NCBI RefSeq assembly: GCF_022539315.1
Contig: NC_066335.1
Location: 4,059,214-4,123,213, forward strand
DNA: 64,000 nt
Reading direction: 5' to 3'
From: Serinus canaria
Taxonomy: Eukaryota > Chordata > Aves > Passeriformes > Fringillidae
Positions 25,421 through 38,590 of this stretch are shown one piece after another. Numbering within the stretch: the stretch's first letter is position 1; the number at the start of each line of letters is the position of its first letter. Under the pieces are notes generated by a model. The model worked only from the letters and a program-made list of their open reading frames with translations. It searched no databases and was not told where the DNA came from. A program made the position numbers and the translations under genes.

Positions 25421-28400
25421 AGCAGCTTGATGAGATCATTCACTTCCTTCTATAAACTGCTAAGTAACTGTTAAAAAAAATCTGGAAAGAACATATGTGA
25501 AAAGGTATGTTTGATGTCGCATACAAATTCAAACTAGCGGGCAGGCTTCAGGAGAGTCAGGATTAATAGAGGTGTGTGCTTGAAGAGACCGTCAGCACAT
25601 TATTTTCAGGGGCATGGACCAAGATTTTCTGTGTCTGTTTTATTCCTTTTTTTTTTTTTTCCTTTTACCCCTCGGACCTTCCAAGATCACGGAGGGAGCA
25701 GGGCGGGATGACAGAGCCTGGTGCAGGATCTGAGGCCGCCCCCAGCTGGCTCTCAACCCCTCACCCTGGACACGCTGGGTGTGGATCAGCTCCTTTGATG
25801 GGATTTGGAATTGTTTTCATCCCCGCTGCCAAAACCAACCGAGAGCATTTTAGAGAAACAATTAAGTGCTATTAGCACTGGATTCACTCTCTGCTGGTTA
25901 AAAGGAAGGGTTGTGTGTTCGTGTTGGAGAGCTGGGCTGCAGAGAAGGGCACGTGCCAGAGCAGGTTTGGACGGGCTGGGTTAGAGGCCACAAACTGATG
26001 CACAAAGAATCCTTGTGCCTAAAACAGCCCAGTCTTAAGATCTAAAATATATCCTCCTAAAATAATCATGCAGGGAGAGAGGGAGATCCAAAACAACACA
26101 GAACACTGTGCAAACAAGGGTGCCCACAATATTAGGAGTCTTTTATTTACAAACACTGTCTGGAGCCCCATCCCTGTATTTATTTACCTACTTTGGCATG
26201 TAGTATTTCAGCTTGACTGCTGCTTGTTTTCTCTTCCCCTCAATCCTCCTCAAATTCAGCACCACCAACATCACCCTGTGTTTGCCTCAGTTGTGAGTAA
26301 GCAAAATCTGTGACAAGACCTCCTGATCCCCAACAAAGGAAGCAAGAAAAAAATTAATTCTTATCTGAGGAAATTGCTGAACCACTTCAAGTCTTTGAGT
26401 GTGGCTTGTCTGCTCCAAACAATGCATGTAACATCCTCATCAGGCACTTCTGCCTGAAGTTTCTGCTATTTTTTATTAACTTGGACAAGTGCCCTTCTTC
26501 ACATAAATATATCATTTAATTTGACCTGGGTTCTGCATGGACAGAAAACATAAAAGCTTAAACAGGACAAGTTCTTGGCACTGTGTGCCAACCAAGCCTC
26601 TTTCTAATATTTCCTCCTGGACAGTCCATAGGAAATCGCTCTTTTTTAAAAATAAAAATCAAACCAAACAACTTTTTGGCCCAAGGAAGACAGGAAATTA
26701 TTCTGCTGTGCTTGAACTCATCAGAACCTCCTCAGAGCAGAGAGGTGCTTTGAATGGCACGTGTTGAACAAAGGTCTCTCTTTGGGGGAGGAAATATCAT
26801 CTCGAAATTAAAAATACAGAAAATTTGCACTCTTGGAATCCTCTCCACTCCCAGAGCACAGCAGTATCACGAAATCACTGTGGGACTGAAGACTGAACAA
26901 GGAACAGCTCTATCAATGCTAGGAATTTACAGACAGCCCCAACTGATTTGTTTTGTTTTCTTAACAGCCACTGGACACATCAGCAGATAACAAAGAACTT
27001 AAAGGGGAACAAAGAAAACATCTCTCTGCCTCATCCATCTCCATTTCTTATCTTCCAATATCCCAACACAGCAGACAAAAAAGATGTAATGAGTTACAAA
27101 AATAAAAATAAATAAATCAGGACTAGGCCTGTATTTTTTCCCTCCACGTTTCTGCCTGCACTTATTGTTTTTTTTAACCCTGGATGAACTGGCCCAAAGA
27201 TGCACAGGTCCCATGGCTGAGGCACAAATAGAAGCTATATCTCCAGAGCCATGGTTCTGGTGCACGAGCAAGCCCCTGACATTCTTTAAAGCTCCAGTTT
27301 TGTCAGAAGAAGAGAAAAAGGAGAATTTTGCAGCATGAGGCCAACCCTAAATATCAACACCCACACCTTTCAGATTTCTGATGTCCAGGGCTTCCCACCA
27401 ATTCCCATCTCTCTGGCCACGGAATCTGCCACAACAGAAATGATTTTTCACTTTTTTCTTGTTCCAACTCCTGATAAAGATTGTGTGTGTGCACATCTGC
27501 CTGTGTATGGAGATGCAATTTAGCTTTAAAGAGAAAAATTCTGGACTCCTAACCCCACCTTTTCCTATATTTTCACATATATCCTCAGAAATGCACTTGT
27601 TTTCCAGACCCTTTGTATTTTAGACATATATGCACCATCTTGAGTTGATGGGAGCAAGAAAATCCCTTACATGCTGTGAAAGAATGAGCACATTTAAAGT
27701 GATCCCACCCTGTACTGCCACCATTGCATTCACCCCTGTGTACTGGCTTCCAAATTGAATTAACCTTTTCAGTACCCTTTGATGTAGCACACACAGAGAC
27801 CAAGAGGCAGCAGGATTCGGGGTACAAACTGTTAACTGGCAAACAGGTGATGTGTCAGTGAAGAATCTTCATCTTTTCAGATCTTTTCAGAATCTTAGTA
27901 TGAGGTTGCAGGAAAGGGCAGGAGGTTGTGGGAAGGACCAGGACAAGCTCTAAGAACAGGTTGAATGCAAGAAGAGAAAATACAAGTGCCAAGTCTCAGG
28001 TCCAAAAGAGCCCAGGTGTTCCTGAAATCCATCACCAAAACCACCCTCCTTAGAGGTGCTTTAAATTGGGCGCCCAGAGCTCCCAGTAAATCCAAGCCCT
28101 GGGGCAGTTCCTTTGCTGGAAACTCCCGGCTGCAGGAAGTTCTTTTGCCTCTGGCCAACACTTTATGCTAGAGGAGAAATTGTTTCCCTTCCTCCCCTCT
28201 CCCTCAGGCGTGCACACACACCCACACCCACCCCACGTTGTGCAGTGATGTTAACAGCACAGAAAAATTGCTGCCTGACCTTCCCAGGGATCAGCTGACA
28301 CCCTGGAGCATGGGATTGTCTCACTTGGGGGAGGATCTGTGGCACTCACTCCCCCATGGCTGCAGACGGTGCAGAACCTGCTGCCCACCTGAGCCCCGTG

Positions 28401-28763
28401 TTCAGAGCTGGCTTTAGCAGGAATGCTCCTCCAGGACATGGAACTCTGCTGGGGGAGCTGCTCCTCCAGCACAGGCTTTGTGGGGAGGTCACAGCTCTGC
28501 TTTCCCCCTGGAGCAGCCCAGCATGCCTGTGTGTACATTCGTGCAGTCTTTGGGTTCAGCCACAGAGCCTCTCCCTACAGAGCCAAGAGCCCTCCCAGGG
28601 CTGCTGGGAGAGACCCCAAGTTAACATTTGGTCATTCCAGCTCCTGCCCTTCCACCCACTGAAAGTGCAGATGCACTTTTTTTGCTCCAAATGCAAAAAA
28701 TATCTCATTACTGGGCCCCTTTTCCATGATGGTTACAGACCTGACTTTGGACTCAAAATATCC
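25421..28763 (-). other. EBF2: EBF2 large intron, no identified elements
   Basis: No exon, RNA gene or named repeat was recognised. There are short (TG)n at about 27479-27492 and CA/CCA-rich sequence at about 28208-28240. Confidence 0.7.
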
Positions 28764-29155
28764 AGAGAGGGCTACAAAGATGGGGAAGGGTCTGGAGGGG
28801 CCACAGGAGGAGCAGCTGAGAGCACTGGGCTGTTCAGCTGGAGAAGAGGAGGCTGAGGGGAGACTCCTCGGGGTCTGCAGCCCCTTTCTGTTCTCTGTGA
28901 CAGGGACAGGACCAGGGATGGCTGGGGCTGTGCCAGGAGGGACAGGCTGGATTTTGGGAAAGGCTCTTCCCCAGAGGGTGCTGGCACTGCCCAGGCTCCC
29001 CGGGGATGGGCACGGCCCCGAGGCTGCCAGAACTCCAGGAGAGTTTGGACAGCCAGGGATGCCCAGGGTGGGATTTTGGGGTGTCTGTGCAGGTCCTGGG
29101 GGTGGATCAGTGATCCCAGTGGTTCCCTTCCACTCAGGATATTCCATGATTCTGC
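28764..29155 (+). mobile_element. CR1 LINE 3' fragment, plus orientation
   Basis: The longest CR1 copy here. It starts GAGAGGGCTACAAAGATGGG, continues with CTGTTCAGCTGGAGAAGAGG and GGCTGAGGGGAGACTCCTCG, and ends CACTCAGGATATTCCATGAT. The 3' 260 bp match the minus-oriented copy at 7831-8112. It contains the EBF-like palindrome TCCCCGGGGA at 28997-29006. Confidence 0.95.
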
Positions 29156-31717
29156 ATCTCCTCGAGGGGAATTGCAGGAGGCTGAACACTGTGGGTAGTT
29201 TGGGACAAGCTCAGTGATCAAGCTGCCTACCCCCACCCAGTTTCTGATCACAGAGCTCCATCCAGTGATGGACAGAGACCCCAAGGCCCCAAGAGCCTCC
29301 CAAAGTCACCCAGAGGGGTCATTCCCACAGGGGCTGGTTGGGGCTGGGTATAATTCCACTAAGGGAAGACTTGTGCAAGACTCTGCTTTGTGAGCAGACT
29401 AATGAGCTCGTGTGAGGGCTCCAGATGTTTCCAAACACATTCTTCACTCACTTCAAACCCTGATATTTCTCCCCAGTTTGTGGAGATCCCCGGGACTGAG
29501 GCTGGTGCTGAAGGAGGTGTTTCAAAAGTCAGAGACGAGGCTCTGTCAAGAGTCTGGCAGTGACAAAGCTGGACACAAACCCACATTAACTGAGCCTGAA
29601 AGGCTTCTCAGGGAGAAAAGCCAACCTCCTTTATCTCTTGGAGATGTCCTACAAACTTCTCTTCACATGTGCTGCATGTTTTATGTGCAGGCACACACCC
29701 ATCCACGAGAGCACAGATTGCCAGCTGACAGCTGGCTTCTGGACTGGAAAATCCTCCTGTTTGGATGCCTTGAATAACAAGGTACCGTTCCAGATGCATC
29801 ATCACAACGTGCTCTCCACTGAAAAAAGGTCTCTTGGCAGTTCCCAACTTTAGGACTTCCTGCCCACGTCCCTGGTGTGACAAGAGCCTGATGTGTGCAG
29901 TGAATTTTGGATTTAGTTTTTTCCCCTTCCCAAGTTCTACTGCAGCCATAATTCCTGGAGAAAAGTTTTCGAGTGCCTGAAACATTTGCTGGATGTTTTC
30001 TTCATTTATTGAATCCAGATGTTTACATTTTAAATAATTGAGAAGCTGCTATGGTAAATAGACATCAAGGAAGGCTGATGGGAGTCGTGCTGTCGTTAGG
30101 GAGAGCTTGTAGGATGAGACACGGGATAAGGACTCAGTCCCTGCCCTGTCAGGATGGCTTAGGGGAAGGAAGGAGTGCAGCTTGTTGGAAAACATTAAAT
30201 CAGGGCAATCCCTGGCACCCAGAGAGATGCTGAGCAAGGTTTGACACCAGCTGCACAGAACTTGTAAGGGAAAATAGATCCTGGGCTTTGCCGTTGGAGA
30301 AGCTTCTGGTTCTTCATGTGGTTTGTTTTAAGAAAATGAATTTGAAAAGGAAATATTCCCATTTCTCCACCGTGCAGACCCCTCACTAAGCTCATAGAAC
30401 ATCAAGGGTGGTTTCTGAGGCTCCCAAATGAAACACTGCAGTTGTTGCTTGACTTAAGCCTAATGTTGCTTTGATTTAAGGTTTAAGGACTGACAGTGAA
30501 ACTTTCAGTCTGAGAGAAAGTGGATTCTACTCAAAGCACTGGAATTTGCTGCTCTCATTTTTGCCTCCATTGCTAAACTCTCATTTTGTTTCAGTTTGAA
30601 CCTCCTAAAAACCAACCTTAACCTCACTGAAGTCAAGTCAGTATAAGAAGAAACACAGTGTGCAGGTCTTTGATAAATTGATTTTTAAAAATCACTTCTT
30701 AAATTCTACTGCTGTAACTGAGAATGGTGACAGCTTTATGATGACTGAACTTTCTACTATTCCTTCCAGATTTTTTCCCTGATTTTCTCAAATACTCTCA
30801 GCTATGTAAAGTCACACAGAAATTGTTAAGTTGTAATTATTTGGAGGAGGTAAATTTTTTTCTCCATGAAATCAGCTCCTGTCTATTTCCTCTCCACTCC
30901 ATTGCACAACTGAGGTTTCCCCCAACGTGCAGAAAGATTTCAATGACTCCACATCATGATGTAATCCCTTATAAAGGCTCCTTTGGAGCTGCTAGGAAGT
31001 ATCTCCTGGAATGTCTGTGGAACAGCAATTTTGCAGGAGTTATGGTCCACTGGGCCCAAAATCCATCTTAAAAGAAGCCAGCAGGAGAGGGGAAACTGCT
31101 CCATAAAAGATCAGAAGATTTTCAAAGGTGTTTTTTGCTACCAAGAAAATTACCTCTGTGAGGTTACGTCATGCCTGAGGGTACAGTGCCAGCCCTGGTG
31201 GAAGCTGTGGCTCCAAGAGCCCCAGCCTGGGCTGGGACTGCACTCCCAGTGCCCAGGGATGCTGCTGCAGGGTCTCCATGGGAAGTTGGGCATCATTTTT
31301 CTGTAGGACAATTACAGCAACATTTACCTTGTGAGACCTTACATCCAAAGATTCAGTTCAACAGAGATTTAGGGTTAAGAGATTTTACAGACTTTAATTC
31401 TGGCAAAATGTGTTTTCTTGGGGACCCACAACCAAAACCTTATTTCTCTTTCTAGAGGATGAGGATTTAGTATGGACGAACAAAAAGATTTGCATGTCTG
31501 AATACTTGTCTTACAAGGATGTGCCCCAGCTCTGAAGCTCTTGGAGTTTTAATCTACTGATCACACTCATAAGAAACCATCAAACCCAGGAATGCCAAGG
31601 CAGAAACTCCGTCTCTGCCAGGACACTTAAAAAATGTTAGACAATTAATCAGCTCCCCTAATAATAGATCCCAAATCCCTCCCTTCTCCAGTCCTCTTTT
31701 TCCTCTCCACCTTCCAC

Positions 31718-31734
31718 AAAAAAAAAAAAAAAAA
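31718..31734. repeat. Poly-A run (A17)
   Basis: Seventeen A bases. No retrogene-like sequence precedes it that I can recognise. Confidence 0.9.
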
Positions 31735-34728
31735 TTGAACAGTTTCAGTTTAAATTCTGGTTTTGTAATAATTCAGTGAATGCCAACATAATTTTTTGTT
31801 GCTTAATTAGACTACCAATTTGGAGGACAGCTTAGGAAAACATTCACTACAATTCTTGAAATGAGGCATTAGAAACCATTTAATCTGTCCTACATAATTA
31901 CTTTGTACTTACCCATTAGCAAGTAAAATATTAGGGGGAAAGTGTCTTTTGCACACAACAGAGCATTTCTTTCTAGTAAAATAAAATCCTGCTCATTTTC
32001 TTTCTGTGTTGAGTAAGCTCATATTCCTGAGCACCTGAGCAAAAATAATAGGGCAGTTATTATGCTTGGCACTGTTTGTGCTGGAGCTTAGAAAAGGACC
32101 AAACTCTGGGAAAAGGTGAAATTGTTTTTCTGTGTGGCTTTCCCTCTCCCATTCCCTGCCACAGTTTGGTTTGGCTCCCTGTGGCTGTGACTGCCTGGGC
32201 TGGCCACGCCTGGGGACCTGTGAACATCTTTCCCTCTCAGTGACAGGAATTATTTTCACTAAAAGACTCTCCAAAACCTTTAAAGAGAGATCAGGGTCTG
32301 GCTGTCCCAGCAGTTATAAAAGAGCAGGAGACAGAACAGTCCCTTTCCTGAGCCTCTAAGGATCCAGAACGAGGGGAAATCACCTTCACAGCCTCGCCTG
32401 GATCCAGCAGAAGTTTTGTTTTACCAGGGACTGCTCCCAGCTCAGAGCGTCATGTGGGAGGTGAAGCTGACAATAAGAAATGATTCAAAATTGTGACTCT
32501 CCTGGTTAATAAACCCTCCTGCTCTCTCAGAACCAGTCCTCCCACCATGAGCATTTTGTTCCTTTTCTGGGTGGGAGAGTGATTTTCATTTTCCTGCAGC
32601 ATCCTGTGGGGAACTCCCTGCTCAGGCCAAACTTTGGGCTCAGTGTTTCAAACTGCCTGTCTCAGCCTTGGTGTCAGCCTCCCATTTAATGGCCAGCCCA
32701 GTGGTGTTGGTTCTGTTTTTGTTGTAGCTGTTGACAAGAATAAATCCTGCTCTGACAAACACAACCACTCCAGCTCCATTTCTTACTGAAAGTTAGCAGG
32801 AATTCTGTGATGATTCAGGGTTAATATCCTACTGCAGCCAGAGTCACCCTCCCCCTGCACACACAGGAGCACCCCAAACTTTTCTCTGCATCACATTATC
32901 CCCAATAATCACAGCAAAATCATAGATCTGGCCATGGAACAGCAGCAGACAGAAGAAAATACAATGGCATTTATGATTCAGAGACCTTGGAACAGGAATT
33001 TTAGACCTACCCAGACTTGGATGGTCCAGCAGCCCTCAGAACTTCCTTGGGGACAGCAAAGTTTGTGCTGTTATTGCCCTTCCGTGTGCATTTTATGGTC
33101 AAACAGGTACTGCCCACTGACACCCACCAAACCTTGCCCTCTTTGGCCAAACTGAACTTCTGAACAGGCAGAAAGTCATCCCACAAAGGGGGAGGAAGGA
33201 GATAAAACTTGGGCAAGAGGAACTGTAAAAGTGGCAGGTAAAAACCATCACATTCACTCCAGACCAAGAACTGCCACCTCAGGGGAGAAATGTGCCAGCC
33301 TGCAGAACACTCCTGATGAAAGCACACCAAGAAATGGATGGGAGGGCATTTTGGGCTTTTCTAAGTCCTGTGACAGACTGTACACACATGAGTGAGATGC
33401 TGGAGGTGGCTTATCCAAGCACTGAACCACGCTCTGCTTACCCCTGCTTGTCAGGAGTGTCATGAGCTCAGAGCTTCCCCTAATTTACAGTTCAGGCTCA
33501 AGACCTGGGGAACTTGGGCTTCTTGGAGAGCTTAGCATCTTTAAACACCCCAAAAAATAAACTATTCCAGTTCTTGGCATCCCCCAGCATTGCCCACGTC
33601 CCTCTGAACGCAGCACACTCTGGCCTGGGTCTACGCAAGTGCCCAGAGATTCTCTACCAAGTGCCCACTCTCAGACATCCTCAATGAGCCTTTTTTTTAC
33701 CAGGACTGCTCACCAGCCTCTTCAGCATCTTAAATTTAAAATCCAACATTTCCAGATGCTTTTACCCAATATATTTTTTTTTTGGTTTTGTTTTCTTACT
33801 CAAAGATTGAATTTTGGTGAGTGCGCATATGCAGAGAGGCTCAGAGGGGCAAGAGGCATAAATCATTCCAAACTGCTGCTGTAATAAATGTGGACAAATG
33901 AATAAAATTTGTCACCAGCCTGATATCACCATCACTGTTTTGTTTAGCTACATTTCTTCCAGTTTGAAAACAGTTCAATACCCCTTTTACCTTCAAGTAG
34001 CAGCACTTAATAAACAGTGATGGATGCTTTTTATTCCCTTTCCCTGCCCACCCCCTTCCTCCCATTCCAGGCTTTCCTATGTCTTTTACAAGGGGATTGT
34101 TTAGCTTGGGGGAGATGTAGATCCTCCATCCTTCTTGCATTGACATGCATCCCTCAAGGAATGACGACCATATTTAATTCATAACCCCTCTTGGCTACAC
34201 AAACATACAACTTCCCATCAATTAGGCAACACAGAGATGCTGTTAAAAATCAATGAGCTTATTATTAAATATATTTTCTTTTCATGTAGCAATAATAGTT
34301 ATTGCTGCTCCATTGTTAGGGCTGTGATATCAGCTGGTTAAGCAGCTCTAAAAAAAAAAGGGGTTGATTGCTTTTTGATCAGCTGGGGTAATATCAGTGT
34401 CAGGACATTGTGTGATGGACACTGGCAGATGAAGGTGACAAAAAGTGACCAAATGGATGTTTTTGAATAAAATTACCTGGTGTGAGCAGAACACAGCCAA
34501 GACTGAATATTCACCTGATTGTCATAGCTGCACCCTGACATGTGTCAGTGCCAGGCACTAAGCACCCATCACACCCCACCAAAGCACGGCCAGACTGGTC
34601 CCTGTGTTCTCACTGTGCTGTGTTCATCAGGAATTACTGGAATATTTTGGCACATGTCACTAGTGAGGGACATCCCTGCCTAGAACAGAGATGTAAAATT
34701 TGTGCCAGCTCGTGCAAAGGTTAAAAAA

Positions 34729-34838
34729 AAATTACACACACACACAGACACACACACAAAAAAAACCCCAAAAAACAAACCAACAAAAAAAACAGCTAAA
34801 CAAAAACAACAACAACAACAACAAAAAGCCAAAAAAAA
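34729..34838. repeat. A-rich, (CA)n and (CAA)n low-complexity tract
   Basis: ACACACACACACAGACACACAC-like sequence, then A-runs, then about six CAA units near 34804-34824. Confidence 0.88.
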
Positions 34839-35875
34839 GCCCACAGAGCACAGATTTTGGCAAGTGCATCAGATGCTGTCTGGCCACAGCTGATCTGAAG
34901 CGAGTCCCCTGTAATTACGGGAGAAGGTGGAACAGGTTTCCTGCTAATTGGAAAATTCTGCAAATGGCACCACTGAAGTAAATTGACAGTCGTTAGAATA
35001 TTAGCAAAATGAGGGAACTGATTAGGAAAAAGCTCAGATGTGGATTTCTGGTTTGGAGGGGTTTTTTTGGTTTTAAATAGTGCCTGAATCTACCAACAAA
35101 TTGATAATGAAAGCTGAACTTAAAAATAACAGCTGTTATTTGACCTGGATGCAAATAGATTTGTGCAAATATGCATTCAGACACATATAGGTGCTATACA
35201 CACATTTATTAAGTGTATAAACACACCATTCCTGTCCCTTTTCCCATATTAAGACAAATACACAGAATGTTTGCTAACTTTTTTTTTAGAAAACAACTAT
35301 TTTCCCCAAATATTTACACCTAGCAGGGGAGAAGAGCTGCACTTCAGGACATGGGCAAGAGGCAGGTTCTAAGGAAACAGTAATCACTTCATGCTCCAAA
35401 GAAATCTTACAAGGGAATTGTTTACACCCTTAAACTTTTCAGTGGTTTGATCTGAGGGGAAGCTGAATTTTCCATTGTAAATGTGGTCTTGATTGACTGC
35501 TGGGGAGAATTCCAGTAGCAACTTCTCTTTGTGTTTGAGTCTGAGCTGTACAGGAAGCACAGGGTGGGATTTGGCCGCGACTTTGGCCATCCATCAACGG
35601 CCCTGGTGTTTGTGCTCCTGATTTTCCACCACCAGGAGCAGGGGGAAGCAGAAGTGAGGGGGAAATGAGACATTCTAATCAGAGACACTCCTACAAAAGC
35701 CACCAAAGCCACCTCTCTGTAACTTCATCAGGAGTCTCCCGTTTCCTTCCCTACAATCCTGGTTTTAGTTTCAAAATAATCTCCAGCTCTGACTTTTCTG
35801 GGAGCTCTGCCTCCCTTTGCTAAGGACTCATGCTGGCCCTGGATGATCCCTCTGGTCACCGGGACCCCTCATTTC

Positions 35876-35935
35876 ACAGAATCCCAGACTGGTTTCAGTT
35901 GGAAGGATTTTGAAGGTCATCTTTTCCAACACATT
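35876..35935 (-). mobile_element. Short CR1 3' remnant, minus orientation
   Basis: CACAGAATCCCAGACTGG followed by GTTGGAAGGATTTTGAAGG and TTTTCCAACAC matches the last ~60 bp of CR1 in reverse. Confidence 0.7.
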
Positions 35936-37572
35936 TCCTATCAGCTCCACAAAAAGATGCTCAGTTGGCCACTGGCTTTGAGGGAAGGAGGATGTTTCTG
36001 CATTTTTTTCCTTTTTAACAAACTCAGACATTTACTCCCCTTCTTGGAAAGAATTCCAAAAGGCACTAATATAACTTAGCCAGAGATTCCTAAAAGAAAT
36101 TCCAATAAGATCCTTCCAATTTAAATTTAATTTTAATTTAAATATTAGATGCTATCAGTCAATTTTTTTAAACAATCCAGTGGAATTATGGAATAAAACC
36201 ACAACTGACTGTGAAATCCTATAGACAATCCAATAAAATTTTATGTTGTCATTTCATTAAGACTTTTCCTAGTAAAAACCACCTCAGAAATTTTTATTAA
36301 TCCAAAGCAATGCAGACTATGCATTTCTGCTACGAGTTTGAGATTACTTTATTCATCCCAGTGATGCCATAAACTTAATAAAAACTCCATCCTGGAAGAT
36401 TATATCCCAGGAAGAACCAAAATAGCTACAGAGTATTCTCCATGCCTAACACAGTCTAACCTTGAATTGATTTTAAGTATAACATTTTCAGACTTCAGAG
36501 ATTTCTCTTTACTGAAGCCCTTCTTCCTGTTCCTTAAACATTTATAACATTTTATCTCCTTCTGTGTAATTTTTAGTGTAGGTTTGGTGTCTCTTATTAC
36601 ACTTCACTGTCTGGGGGTTTGTTCTTCTACCTGTGTGTCATCCAATAACAGAAATTTTTATACCTAACACACAACTTAAAACAATGAAATACACCAGAAT
36701 TGAACATAGAATGAGGATTCATTGGCCAGATCCAGAGTTAATTTAAATAACCATATGTTTGGGCTTGGGGAACCTCAGCTGGACCTCCAGCCTGAGACAC
36801 AATGCTTTACAGAGCAATTCCAGCAGAATAATATCAGTTTATATCCTGTTAAAATTCTACAGGACTTTTGTAGAGTAATTTTTTTTTTCAGTACATTTTT
36901 GCTTGATCTGATTAGCAGAGAACCTCCTGTTTGCATTTCAAGCATCCCCGTTTATTTTCAGGTATTAATTTAAACAAATCAGGCAGTCCAAGCCCTGCCA
37001 GCTCCGGTCTCCTCGTGGATGAGAGCACCCAGCAATTCCCAGCCCCTCGTGCTGCTCCAGCCTCCTCAGCATCCCAGCTCTGCCCCAGAGCCACCTCCAG
37101 CCCATGGGCTGATCCCCAGCAGCTGCTTTGGGAGTTCTGGATGTTGGATCAGCTCTTTGGGTGCCGCAATCCAGCGGAACGTTTCCCACAGGAGCAGATC
37201 TGCTGCTGCTCGTGGGGAAAGCCGAGGCACAGTGGAAGCACACAGGATTCCCTTTTAAAGTTCTGGGAGAAAGGATGGGAATAAAGAGGTTTTATGGCTC
37301 GGTACATGATTTTCATTCCCATTCCCGTGCATGTTGAACATTCTGTCCCAGTTTCCAGCCCCCTCAGAAGGAATTCTCAGTAGAGAGACACAAAGATCTT
37401 CAAGCCATTTGCTGTCAGTCCTAGGAGTAGGTGGGCTTTGACAGCTTTTAGAGGAGTAACCGGACTGCTCTCCACACGAGCCAGGTTTTTCTCTCCAACC
37501 CTTGCAATTTTTTTGCTTCATCTTATTTTTGGTGTTCTCCCTTTTCTAGATTTCATTCATCCCGACAAAGAA

Positions 37573-37613
37573 GGGAGGAGGGGGAGAAAGGAAGAGGAGG
37601 AGGAGGAGGAATA
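37573..37613. repeat. Polypurine tract with (GGA)n
   Basis: About 40 bp of purines, including roughly five GGA units, some 270 bp left of the CpG island. Confidence 0.85.
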
Positions 37614-37884
37614 CTTCCCAAAATTTAAAAATAAAAAAAAAATTAAAAAAGAGTCAACCCAGATATTTTGTGCCAAATATACTTAAGGGTATATTAAGGG
37701 TGGTTGGGGAGAGGGGGAGAGAGAAAAAAAAAATCAAGTCACTCTCAATCAAATGTCACACCTTTAAATAGTGGTTAAATCTTTGCATTATGCAGCTCAT
37801 CCCTTTTACAACACGGGGTTCCCGTGGAGAATTCCCTGTTTACACTGGGAATTCCTCCAGGAGAGCATCAATAAAGCTGAACAG

Positions 37885-38345
37885 ATGTCGGGGTGGGATG
37901 CCAGCGGCAGTGGCTGTTGTCAGGGTGGCGGGAGCGGCGCGGGGAACAATGAGCGGCGGCAGCTGCGGCCCCGAGCCCGCGCGGGCCAGCGCTGCCCGGG
38001 CGGGGCCAGCCCGGCCCCTTTGTCCCGGCGCTTCGGTCCCTTGTTCCGCCCCGACAGCGCTGCCACATGGCAGCCAGCCCGCCGAACTGCGATCTGTGCG
38101 GCTCCTGCACCGGCACCGGGGCTGTGACCTCCGCTGCCTGCGAGGGATGGAGCGGCCCCGGCAGGGGGAGAGGGGAACGAGGAGAGGAGGGGGAAACACA
38201 GCCCAGTAAAAGAGAGGGAAGGGAAGGCACCGCCGAGCTCACGGCTCCTCCCTGAGCCACCGTTCGGGGATGCACCCGTGGCCCTCGGTGAGGCACTTTG
38301 TGCTCAGTTCCGGGAGGCGCTTCGTGGCCAAGGTGAGGATGGAGG
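37885..38345. promoter_or_regulatory. Intragenic CpG island, candidate promoter
   Basis: The DNA changes sharply to GC-rich. I count about 31 CpG dinucleotides in 37921-38160, against long neighbouring stretches with almost none. GC-box-like GGGCGGGGCC (37998-38007) is present. The plus-strand side is followed by splice-donor matches AAG|GTGAGG (38333) and GAAG|GTAAGT (38428). No EBF2 exon is present on the minus strand and open frames through it on both strands have no known domain. CpG islands usually mark promoters or developmental enhancers in vertebrates. It could be an alternative EBF2 promoter, an antisense lncRNA promoter or an orphan island. Confidence 0.7.
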
Positions 38346-38424
38346 TGCCTCGCTTGTAATGAAAAGTGCGGTTGGTGAAACCTAACTCACAGGAAAACAT
38401 ACCTAGAATGGGAAATACTTCTTG

Positions 38425-38433
38425 AAGGTAAGT
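38425..38433 (+). other. Strong plus-strand splice donor match
   Basis: AAG|GTAAGT, a perfect U1 complement, lies on the strand opposite EBF2 about 90-540 bp beyond the CpG island core, where a first-exon donor would be expected. A single motif; no transcript evidence. Confidence 0.35.
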
Positions 38434-38444
38434 CCCCACGTTTG

Positions 38445-38476
38445 AAAATTTGATTCAAATGCCCGAATCAAATTTT
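38445..38476. repeat. Perfect 12 bp inverted repeat (hairpin)
   Basis: AAAATTTGATTC (38445-38456) and GAATCAAATTTT (38465-38476) with loop AAATGCCC. It sits 17 bp beyond the GTAAGT donor match. Confidence 0.92.
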
Positions 38477-38497
38477 GAGTTGTAATAAACGTATTAC

Positions 38498-38590
38498 AAA
38501 AATGAAAGTTTCCATATTAAAATAATGAAAGTTACCGTATTAAAAAATGAAAGTTTCCATATTAAAAAAAAATGAAAGTTACCATTCTTT
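38498..38590. repeat. A-B-A-B tandem repeat, unit ~22-25 bp
   Basis: AATGAAAGTT occurs four times, followed alternately by TCCATATT, ACCGTATT, TCCATATT and ACCATTCT and separated by A-runs of variable length. The alternation suggests a dimer was duplicated. Confidence 0.85.

Larger units (their letters stand above)
29156..37884 (-). other. EBF2: EBF2 large intron, mostly unannotated
   Basis: Contains a small CR1 fragment (35876-35935), A17 at 31718-31734, an A/CA/CAA-rich tract (34729-34838) and a polypurine stretch (37573-37613). AT-rich unique stretches at about 31780-31990 and 34180-34340 (the latter with CATTGTT SOX-like and TTATTA cores) look like possible conserved elements, not testable here. 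No exons were seen. Confidence 0.65.

Noticed and set aside
28632..29284. Open frames of 163-185 codons on both strands
   Set aside because: They run through the CR1 3' fragment at 28764-29155. The region is the short 3' end, not an intact CR1 reverse transcriptase.
37790..38296. Ala/Arg/Pro-rich frames of 139 and 142 codons through the CpG island
   Set aside because: High GC lowers stop frequency. The frames on both strands are equally open and neither shows a domain, so they are likely composition effects; the island itself was kept.
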